DNA of 5,542 nucleotides. Origin: Candidatus Omnitrophota bacterium. GTDB lineage: Bacteria; Omnitrophota; Gorgyraeia; Duberdicusellales; 4484-171. The notes beneath the pieces are model-generated. The model was not told the DNA's origin and did no database searches. It saw only the letters and a program-made list of their open reading frames with translations. Below are positions 1-5,266 of the stretch, in pieces; position 1 is the first letter of the stretch, and each line of letters starts with the position of its first letter. The DNA is taken from NCBI GenBank assembly GCA_030601015.1, contig JAUVUO010000096.1, positions 1 through 5,542 on the forward strand, written 5' to 3'. The translations under genes and the position numbers were made by a program.

Positions 1-1
1 A

Positions 2-267
2 ATAGGTTGCTGCTTTGAAGTTTATAAAGAATTAGGCCCGGCTTTTCCTGAAAAAATATATCATAAGGCATTAATAATGTCTTTGAAGGAAAAAAACTTA
101 AAATATAACATAGAAAAAATGTTTGATGGTTTTTAGGGTAAGAAAAAAATAGGTAATTTTAGATTAGATTTAGTTGTGCAAGATAAGGTTATTGTTGAGT
201 TAAAAGCTTTATCTGGAAATATTCCCGGTATTTTTGAGCATTGATTAGGTATAATCCTGTAAATTAG
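2..267 (+). pseudogene. Decayed GxxExxY-family protein (PD-(D/E)XK nuclease fold), 5' end outside window
   Basis: The frame starting at base 2 reads GCCFEVYKELGPAFPEKIY and then, after a stop, GNFRLDLVVQDKVIVELKAL. This is the layout of the GxxExxY family: an N-terminal helix with E-V-Y/H-x-E-L-G-P, the naming motif, then a nuclease-like core with D in RLDL and ExK in VELKAL. Three signs show it is broken. There is an in-frame TAG at 134-136, where relatives have a Y or similar residue before the G-K-K turn. A TGA lies at 242-244. Just before that, a one-base shift near 240 restores L-I-R-Y, resembling the family's Q-L-L/I-S-Y, and then stops at 265-267. The final ~40 residues of the family (the Y-L-K-A-T...GLLINF region) are missing. 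The first G of the naming motif is also A here (A-F-P-E-K-I-Y). The molecular role of the family is not established. The family call is fairly safe and inactivation is likely, barring sequencing error or stop-codon readthrough. Confidence 0.72.
250..255 (+). promoter_or_regulatory. Possible -10 box upstream of purB
   Basis: A perfect TATAAT hexamer lies 38 bp before the purB start codon. No convincing TTGACA-like hexamer sits 16-18 bp upstream; the nearest, TTGAGC at 234-239, leaves only 10 bp of spacing. In AT-rich DNA such a box can occur by chance, so this is a weak call. If real, the purB transcript would have a leader of only about 25-30 nt, leaving no room for a purine riboswitch, and the promoter would lie within the eroded end of the GxxExxY remnant. 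Confidence 0.3.
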
Positions 268-283
268 AATGAAAGATTATACC

Positions 284-289
284 AGGAGA
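284..289 (+). promoter_or_regulatory. Ribosome binding site of purB
   Basis: AGGAGA is followed by four bases (ATTT) and then the ATG at 294. It is a strong Shine-Dalgarno match at short but workable spacing and supports the chosen start. It is the only clear SD sequence before the three pur genes of this window. Confidence 0.8.
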
Positions 290-293
290 ATTT

Positions 294-1586
294 ATGATTG
301 AAAGGTATACACCCCCTGAAATAGGTAAAGTTTGGGAAGAGGACGAGAAATTTCAACGGTTTTTAAGGATAGAAGCTTTGTTATGCGAAGCTTTGGAAAA
401 AGATAAAAAAATACCAAAAGGAGTTAGTAAATCTTTTGATACGGTAAAAATTTCGGTTTCTAAAATAAAAAAGATAGAAGAGAAAACTCATCATGATATC
501 ATAGCTTTTTTAAGTCATATTTCTCCACAACTCGGGGATAGCGCTCAATATTTGCATAAAGGATTGACTTCTTCAGACCTTTTAGATACTACTTTAGCCT
601 GGCAAATAAAAGACGCTACCAAAATTATTTTAAAAGATTTGGACGCGGTTATTTCGGAAGTTAAAAAGAAAGCCGTTAAATATAAAGATACTCTTTGTAT
701 GGCAAGGACCCATGGGGTTCATGCTGAAATTTATAGTTTTGGTTTAAAGTTTCTTTATTTATATAACGATCTCATAGAAGAAAGAAGATTATTGGCTGAT
801 AGTTTAAGTTACGCCGCTTGCGGTAAAATTTCCGGTGCAGTAGGAACTTTTGTTTATTTTGACCCAAAAATAGAAGAATATATTTGTAAAAAAATCGGTA
901 TAAATAATGCTAAAATATCAACTCAAGTGGTTTCACGCGAAAGATTTGCTTATTACCTTTCAATTATTTCTTTAATCGGGTCAACTTTGGAAAGATTTGC
1001 TACTGAGATTAGACATCTTCACCGTATTGAGGTCGATGAGGTTAAAGAGCCGTTTTATAAGGGGCAAAAGGGTTCAAGTGCTATGCCTCATAAACAAAAC
1101 CCAATTGTTTGTGAAAGAATTTGCGGTTTAGCCAGAGTTTTAAGGGCTAATATGATTGCGGCTTCTGAAAATATAAATCTTTGGCATGAACGCGATATTT
1201 CTAACTCTTCTTGTGAGAGAATAATATTGCCGGATTCTACAATAGGTTTGGATTATATGCTTAAAAAATTTAGAGAAATAATTAAAAATTTAAAAGTTAA
1301 TCCTAAGAGCATGTTAAAGAACATAGAATTAAATAGAGGGATAGTGTACTCTCAGAAGATGTTAATTAAGCTTATGGATAAAGGTTTATCCAGAATGGAA
1401 GCTTATGATATTGTCCAGATAATCGCGTTAAACGTAATAAATCAGGATTCAACTTTTAAAGAAGAATCTTTAAAAGATTTAGAACTTAAGAAGTATTTGG
1501 AAACTAAAGAAGTGGAGGAACTATTTGATCCTTACTCTTACCTTGCTAATGTCGATAAAATTTACAAAAGGTTTAATTTGCTTTGA
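294..1586 (+). CDS. purB: Adenylosuccinate lyase
   Basis: This cytosolic homotetrameric lyase of the fumarase/aspartase superfamily removes fumarate from SAICAR (giving AICAR) and from adenylosuccinate (giving AMP). The 430-residue product has the length of the compact Bacillus/Thermotoga-type enzyme. It begins with the typical M-I-E-R-Y-T-P-P-E-I. By family alignment, expected active-site positions are present: T-H-H-D at 65-68, H88 in LHKGLTSSD, H140 in ARTHGVHAE, and the superfamily signature GSSAMPHKQNP at 260-270 with the serine pair 261-262 on the catalytic loop. SGAVGTF (180-186) and the R-D-I-S-N-S-S segment (300-306) are also conserved. The C-terminal helical domain appears complete, ending with DPYSYL near 412-417. 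The start is fixed by the SD sequence at 284-289. It is the first intact pur gene of the window and lies 59 bp upstream of purL on the same strand, so co-transcription is likely. No missing catalytic residue was noticed. Confidence 0.97.
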   Translation: MIERYTPPEIGKVWEEDEKFQRFLRIEALLCEALEKDKKIPKGVSKSFDTVKISVSKIKKIEEKTHHDIIAFLSHISPQLGDSAQYLHKGLTSSDLLDTTLAWQIKDATKIILKDLDAVISEVKKKAVKYKDTLCMARTHGVHAEIYSFGLKFLYLYNDLIEERRLLADSLSYAACGKISGAVGTFVYFDPKIEEYICKKIGINNAKISTQVVSRERFAYYLSIISLIGSTLERFATEIRHLHRIEVDEVKEPFYKGQKGSSAMPHKQNPIVCERICGLARVLRANMIAASENINLWHERDISNSSCERIILPDSTIGLDYMLKKFREIIKNLKVNPKSMLKNIELNRGIVYSQKMLIKLMDKGLSRMEAYDIVQIIALNVINQDSTFKEESLKDLELKKYLETKEVEELFDPYSYLANVDKIYKRFNLL

Positions 1587-1645
1587 TTCTTCAGATAGGC
1601 TTTGAAATTTAATTATATAATTGAGATAACCGGGATTTATTAAAA

Positions 1646-4534
1646 ATGATTTGGAGAATAGACGTATTTAATAAAACGAAAGAATCTTGTGAGAAGATTG
1701 CCCATGAGATAAAAGATTTAGGGATTACTAAAGATTTCAAAGTTTACTCCAAGAAAGTTTATTTTATTGATGCTGAATTTAATGAAGAACAGCTAAATGA
1801 AATTGCGGAGAAACTGCTTATTGACCCTATAATAGAAGATTATTCTTTATCAAAAGGAATTTTTGAACAAGAACCGCAAGCGAACCAGATATTGATTACA
1901 TATAATCCGGGAGTATGTGATGCTATAGCCTTTTCTTTGGAAAAAGCTATAAAAGATTTAGGCCTTAAGGCTAATGGTGCTAGAACGGCAAAATTTTATG
2001 ATTTTCAAGGGTTAGATAAAGAAGATATCAATTATCTTGCTTCCAAACTATTATTTAATCCGTTGATTGAGCACATTTTAGATTACGAAAAAGTTAGAGA
2101 TTTAGATACACTTGATGAGTTTGCAGGCCAGGATTATAAATTTAAATTAATTAATTTAGATATTCTTAATTCCGGGGATAAAGAATTAAAAGAAATATCA
2201 GATGACGGATGTTTATCTTTAAATCTTGAAGAAATGAGGATAATTCAGGATTATTTTAAAAAGACCGATAGAAATCCTACTGATTGCGAGTTGGAAACTA
2301 TAGCAACGCTTTGGTCGGAACACTGCGCTCACAAGACATTTAAGGGTATCATTGAATATGAAGAAAAAGACGAAAATAATAATCTGATTAAGAAAGAAGT
2401 AATTGATAACCTTTTAAAAGCAACAGTCGTCAAAGCTACTAAAGATATCGATTCACCTGAATGTGTATCTGTGTTTGATGATAACTCAGGGGTAGTAAAG
2501 TTTGATGATAAAAATAATATTTGCTGTAAAGTAGAAACCCATAACCACCCATCAAGCCTTGAACCTTACGGAGGGGCATCAACAGGGATAGGCGGAGTAA
2601 TAAGAGATATTTTGGGGACAGGATGTGCGGCAAAACCATTCGCGTCTTTAGATGTGTTTTGTTTTTCTCCTTGGAAAATGGATTACAAAGATGTTCCTAA
2701 AGGATTATTACACCCTAAAAGAACAATAAAAGGCGTGATTAAAGGAGTTAGAGATTACGGTAATAAAATGGGTATACCTACGGTTGCCGGGGCAGTTATT
2801 TTTGATGAACGGTTTTTGGGTAACCCTTTAGTCTATTGCGGAACATTGGGCATTCTTCCTAAAGAAAAGTCGTTTAAAAAATCCAGGCCCGGGGATTTGG
2901 TAATTTTATGCGGCGCAAGAACAGGTAGAGACGGTATACATGGAGCAACCTTTTCTTCTAAAGAGTTAGATGAACAGACAGTTGGCCTAACCAGCGCTGT
3001 TCAGGTAGGTAACCCTATAGAAGAAAAAAAACTTACAGAGGCTATTTTAAGAGCCAGAGATAAAGATTTGTTTGAATCAATAACCGATTGCGGAGCCGGT
3101 GGTATTTCCAGCGCGATTACTGAGTTATCTCAAGAACACGGTGTTGATGTTTATTTAGATAAAGTACCTTTAAAATATAGAGGCTTGACTTATACTGAGA
3201 TTTGGATATCGGAATCCCAGGAGAGGATGGTTTTTTTTACACAAGAAGATAAATTAGTTGATTTAACTCAGATTTTTGAAGAAGAAGATGTAGAGTTAAC
3301 AGTAGTGGGTAAAGTAACAGACACAAATAAATTAGTCCTTTACTATGAAGACAACAAAGTTTGTGATATAGTTATGGACTTTATTTTTGAATTACCGAAA
3401 CTCAAAAAAAATGCGGTTTGGATAGATAAAAAAGAGAAAGATTTTAAATTAGAAAAGATAAGTAGTTATAATGATGATTTAAAAAATATTTTGGCCCGTC
3501 CGAATATAGCTCCTAAAGATTGGGTAATAAGAGAGTATGACCATGAAGTTCAAGCCGGTGCGGTAGTTAAACCCATATCGGGGATAGATAATTTTAGTGT
3601 GTCGGATGCCTCGGTCGTAAGGCCGGACTTAGAAAGTAATAAGAGTGTGGCCATAGGCGTCGGAATAAATCCTTTTTATTCCGACATTGATTCTTATTGG
3701 ATGGCAGCTTCAGCTATAGATGAGGCCTTAAGGAACGTTGTTTGCGCGGGCGCGAAATTGGATAAAACATTTATCCTTGATAACTTTTGTTGGGGCTCTC
3801 CTCAAGATGAAAAAGTTTTAGGTAATTTAGTTAGAGCTTCAAAAGCTTGTTACGATTTCGCGACATATTTCGGAGTACCTTTTATTTCAGGGAAAGATAG
3901 CCTTTATAATGAATATGTAGTTGATGATAAACATATTTCTATACCGGGAACGCTGCTTATCTCCGCGATATCAATACTTTCTGATTGGCAGGGTACTATT
4001 ACCGGTGATTTTAAAAAACAGGATAATCTTATATACATTATAGGTTTTACAAAACCGGAGTTAGGGTGTTCCGAGTATTTTAGGGCTAAAGGCTTAAAAG
4101 AAGGTTTGGTTCCTAAAGTAAATAAAAAAATCGCGAAAGATGTTTTCATGAATTTAAGTAAATCAATAGAAAAAAAACTGGTAGAGTCTTGTCATGATTT
4201 ATCAGAAGGCGGTTTTGCTGCCGCTGTTTCAGAAATGTGTATCGGCGGAGGATTAGGCGCAATAATATTTTTAGATGAAATCCCTAAAACTGAGGGTATT
4301 TTAGATTATGAGATTTTGTTTTCAGAATCGCCTACCCGTTTTATAGTAGAAGTAGATAAAAATAAAAAAGAAGAGTTTGAATCGGAAATGGGAAATGTTT
4401 CTTTTGGAATTATCGGCTGTATCTCTGATGATCAAAGATTAGTAGTACAGAATAAAGAAAATAAAGAGATAATAAACTTGGAAATTGAAGAATTAAGAAA
4501 ATCATGGATAGACACTTTCAAAGAGTTTAGATGA
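1646..4534 (+). CDS. purL: FGAM synthase, PurS-like repeats fused to PurL (synthetase subunit)
   Basis: Phosphoribosylformylglycinamidine synthase converts FGAR, ATP and ammonia to FGAM in the fourth step of IMP synthesis. At 962 residues it falls between small PurL (about 740) and the large glutaminase-fused form (about 1300). Residues 1-70 and 78-150 look like two tandem PurS-like units: M-I-W-R-I at the start, and matching ends KLLIDPIIEDY (56-66) and KLLFNPLIEHI (134-144), 78 residues apart. The PurL core follows: LWSEHCAHKTFKG (222-234, catalytic-site His226), VETHNHPSSLEPYGGAS (296-312), TDCGAGGISSA (480-490), ESQERM (523-528), then the second half with GKDSLYNE (749-756) and CHDLSEGGFAAAVSEM (849-864). 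There is no C-terminal glutaminase; the separate purQ downstream should supply ammonia. The ATG is supported by the conserved N-terminus rather than by an SD sequence: only a weak GGGA (1632-1635) lies ten bases upstream. Confidence 0.95.
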   Translation: MIWRIDVFNKTKESCEKIAHEIKDLGITKDFKVYSKKVYFIDAEFNEEQLNEIAEKLLIDPIIEDYSLSKGIFEQEPQANQILITYNPGVCDAIAFSLEKAIKDLGLKANGARTAKFYDFQGLDKEDINYLASKLLFNPLIEHILDYEKVRDLDTLDEFAGQDYKFKLINLDILNSGDKELKEISDDGCLSLNLEEMRIIQDYFKKTDRNPTDCELETIATLWSEHCAHKTFKGIIEYEEKDENNNLIKKEVIDNLLKATVVKATKDIDSPECVSVFDDNSGVVKFDDKNNICCKVETHNHPSSLEPYGGASTGIGGVIRDILGTGCAAKPFASLDVFCFSPWKMDYKDVPKGLLHPKRTIKGVIKGVRDYGNKMGIPTVAGAVIFDERFLGNPLVYCGTLGILPKEKSFKKSRPGDLVILCGARTGRDGIHGATFSSKELDEQTVGLTSAVQVGNPIEEKKLTEAILRARDKDLFESITDCGAGGISSAITELSQEHGVDVYLDKVPLKYRGLTYTEIWISESQERMVFFTQEDKLVDLTQIFEEEDVELTVVGKVTDTNKLVLYYEDNKVCDIVMDFIFELPKLKKNAVWIDKKEKDFKLEKISSYNDDLKNILARPNIAPKDWVIREYDHEVQAGAVVKPISGIDNFSVSDASVVRPDLESNKSVAIGVGINPFYSDIDSYWMAASAIDEALRNVVCAGAKLDKTFILDNFCWGSPQDEKVLGNLVRASKACYDFATYFGVPFISGKDSLYNEYVVDDKHISIPGTLLISAISILSDWQGTITGDFKKQDNLIYIIGFTKPELGCSEYFRAKGLKEGLVPKVNKKIAKDVFMNLSKSIEKKLVESCHDLSEGGFAAAVSEMCIGGGLGAIIFLDEIPKTEGILDYEILFSESPTRFIVEVDKNKKEEFESEMGNVSFGIIGCISDDQRLVVQNKENKEIINLEIEELRKSWIDTFKEFR

Positions 4535-4540
4535 TATAGA

Positions 4541-4580
4541 GTTAACGGGTTAACGAGTTCTCGGGTTTGCGAGTTGTGGA
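4541..4580. repeat. Five-unit degenerate 8-bp tandem repeat, GTTNNCGR
   Basis: Six bases after the purL stop, five adjacent 8-bp units begin at 4541, 4549, 4557, 4565 and 4573. They read GTTAACGG, GTTAACGA, GTTCTCGG, GTTTGCGA and GTTGTGGA. GTT is invariant, positions 4-5 vary freely, and position 8 alternates G/A. The last unit has lost the C. The phase is kept without any indel, and the units are too diverged for recent slippage. No function is assigned. Confidence 0.85.
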
Positions 4581-4605
4581 GATAGAAAAAAGAAGAACAA
4601 TAGAG

Positions 4606-4650
4606 ATTCACCACGAAGGCACGAAGAATACGAAGGAAGAAACACGAAGG
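4606..4650 (+). repeat. ACGAAG short repeat array, left terminal inverted repeat
   Basis: ACGAAG occurs at 4613, 4621, 4630 and 4644 (steps of 8, 9 and 14), mostly as CACGAAGG-like units preceded by ATTCAC. It is the inverted partner of the array at 5058-5109. Repeats of this CACGAAGG type are widespread in intergenic DNA of environmental bacteria, as I recall; I could not check this here. Confidence 0.85.
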
Positions 4651-4655
4651 TTTTG

Positions 4656-4791
4656 AAAATCTGTAATACTGCCGCGAGTAAACTCGAGGCAATATTTATA
4701 AATTTAACAATTCTGGATAAAACAAATTTTATCCAGGAAATGTCAAACCTATAAATATAGATGCTTGCTCATCTAGTGTCTTACAGATTTT
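4656..4791. other. Cloverleaf-like inverted-repeat structure (three abutting arms closed by an outer stem)
   Basis: A perfect 11-bp outer stem pairs 4656-4666 (AAAATCTGTAA) with 4781-4791. It encloses three arms with no unpaired base between them. Arm A, 4670-4691, has TGCC/GGCA and CGAG/CTCG stems, one G-A mismatch and a TAAA loop. Arm B, 4692-4758, pairs 15 of 18 outer positions, and its inner hairpin 4711-4738 has a perfect 10-bp CTGGATAAAA stem and a CAAA loop. Arm C, 4759-4774, has a 5-bp AGATG/CATCT stem. The three mismatches in arm B are A-C on this strand, hence G-U in a minus-strand RNA; one T-G pair near the inner base argues the other way. Whether the fold acts as RNA or as single-stranded DNA is unknown. 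Confidence 0.6.
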
Positions 4792-4930
4792 TTGATAAAA
4801 TAGAAATGTTGAAGGGAAAAGAATTTGGTTTAAATAATATGGTTTTGGATTATTAGCTGAAATTTGTAAAAGTTTTTGGACTATAATTAAATTAATTTGT
4901 TCTTTGTAGAAAAAATTTTTATTTTTATTA

Positions 4931-5007
4931 GAGATGGAATCTCGTTCTTATTGCTGAAAGCATTGCGAAAAAGGAAGATATATAATCATTTTTCGCGATG
5001 TTTGCAG
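4931..5007 (+). other. Branched hairpin: small 5-bp hairpin followed by long 19-bp stem
   Basis: Positions 4954-4972 pair with 4989-5007 over 19 positions, with a single A-G mismatch and two G-U pairs as read in + strand RNA; the loop is 16 nt (4973-4988). Immediately upstream, GAGAT/ATCTC closes a GGA loop (4931-4943). AT-rich flanks (about 4913-4926 and 5008-5022) can extend the pairing, but that part is low complexity. No U-run follows the stem, so it does not look like an intrinsic terminator. Confidence 0.55.
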
Positions 5008-5057
5008 AAATAAAAAATTTTAATTTATTAAAAGCGGGAAAATAAATATTTCAGTCC

Positions 5058-5109
5058 CTTCGTGCAAACAAAGTATTAACTTCGTGTCCTTCGTGGCTTC
5101 GTGGTGAAT
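5058..5109 (-). repeat. ACGAAG short repeat array, right terminal inverted repeat
   Basis: CTTCGT, the complement of ACGAAG, occurs at 5058, 5080, 5089 and 5097. Counted inward from the outer end the steps are 8, 9 and 22, against 8, 9 and 14 in the left array. The two arrays are therefore inverted copies in unit spacing as well as in sequence. Confidence 0.85.
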
Positions 5110-5116
5110 GTTTTTG

Positions 5117-5137
5117 TTTAGGATTTAGGGTTTCGGC
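5117..5137. repeat. Three degenerate 7-bp units, TTTAGGR-like
   Basis: TTTAGGA, TTTAGGG and TTTCGGC follow one another without gaps at 5117, 5124 and 5131, in the stretch between the right ACGAAG array and the ATGAC hairpin chain. The array is very short and could be chance in AT-rich DNA. It is listed because it is flanked by other tandem arrays with different units. Confidence 0.4.
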
Positions 5138-5139
5138 CT

Positions 5140-5262
5140 ATGATAATTTGCAATTGTATGACGCATAGAGAAAACTATGCAAATGACACGCCGTAAAACG
5201 GCGTATATGACGCGAGCATTAGCAAGTTTATGACAATTTTATTTACGCAGTAAAATAAAAAT
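5140..5262. repeat. ATGAC-punctuated chain of small hairpins upstream of purQ
   Basis: ATGAT at 5140 and ATGAC at 5158, 5183, 5207 and 5230 (steps 18, 25, 24, 23) separate segments of which most fold into a small hairpin of unrelated sequence. 5163-5180 has GCATAG/CTATGC with loop AGAAAA. 5188-5204 has ACGCCGT/ACGGCGT with loop AAA. 5237-5260 is a 10-bp AT-rich stem with one bulged A and loop GCA. The first segment has a weak AATT-based stem; the one at 5212-5229 has no clear stem. The separator is conserved while stems change with their pairing kept. The chain ends four bases before the purQ ATG and replaces any SD sequence there. Function unknown. Confidence 0.6.
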
Positions 5263-5266
5263 AACT

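Larger units (their letters stand above)
4606..5109. mobile_element. MITE-like non-coding element bounded by inverted ACGAAG arrays
   Basis: The terminal 30 bp on the left (4606-4635) and the reverse complement of the right end (5080-5109) match at 27 of 30 positions, including the outer 13 bases ATTCACCACGAAG. The 504 bp between the outer ends contain no open frame with recognisable protein and hold two large inverted-repeat structures. Inverted ends plus a structured, AT-rich, non-coding interior are MITE-like. No target-site duplication is visible next to the ends, and no transposase is present. Alternatively, two oppositely oriented copies of a dispersed short repeat may simply flank this stretch. 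Function and mobility are unproven. Confidence 0.55.

Noticed and set aside
1601..1621. TTGAAA (1602-1607) and TATAAT (1616-1621) upstream of purL as a promoter
   Set aside because: Only 8 bp separate the hexamers and the region is simply AT-rich; purL is more likely read from upstream of purB.
2439..2639. 66-codon minus-strand frame inside purL
   Set aside because: It lies antisense to the conserved THNHP/GGAS region of PurL, so its openness reflects purL codon use; the product has no family features.
3904..4149. 81-codon minus-strand frame inside purL
   Set aside because: It is entirely antisense to the PurL C-terminal half and has no independent evidence of a start site or of a protein family.
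4432..4692. 86-codon open frame on the minus strand overlapping the end of purL and the ACGAAG array
   Set aside because: It runs antisense through conserved purL codons and through the repeat array, and gives a low-complexity F/L/R-rich product with no recognisable motif. It is a shadow of repeat and gene sequence.
4713..4742. Perfect 10-bp hairpin as an intrinsic terminator after purL
   Set aside because: No T-run follows on either strand and the stem base is AT-rich; it is better explained as the tip of arm B of the larger structure.
4806..4916. Short frames in the element interior (MLKGKEFGLNNMVLDY then, after a shift, LAEICKSFW...)
   Set aside because: They look faintly like a frameshifted gene scrap, but are too short, lack an SD sequence and match no family I recognise, so they were not listed as a pseudogene.
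4541..5262. CRISPR array
   Set aside because: Repeat units are 5-9 bp or paired hairpins, not 24-40 bp direct repeats with unique equal-length spacers, and no cas gene is present.
5140..5266. Purine or PRPP riboswitch ahead of purQ
   Set aside because: The conserved core sequences and three-way junction of known purine riboswitches are absent; what is seen is a serial chain of independent small hairpins.
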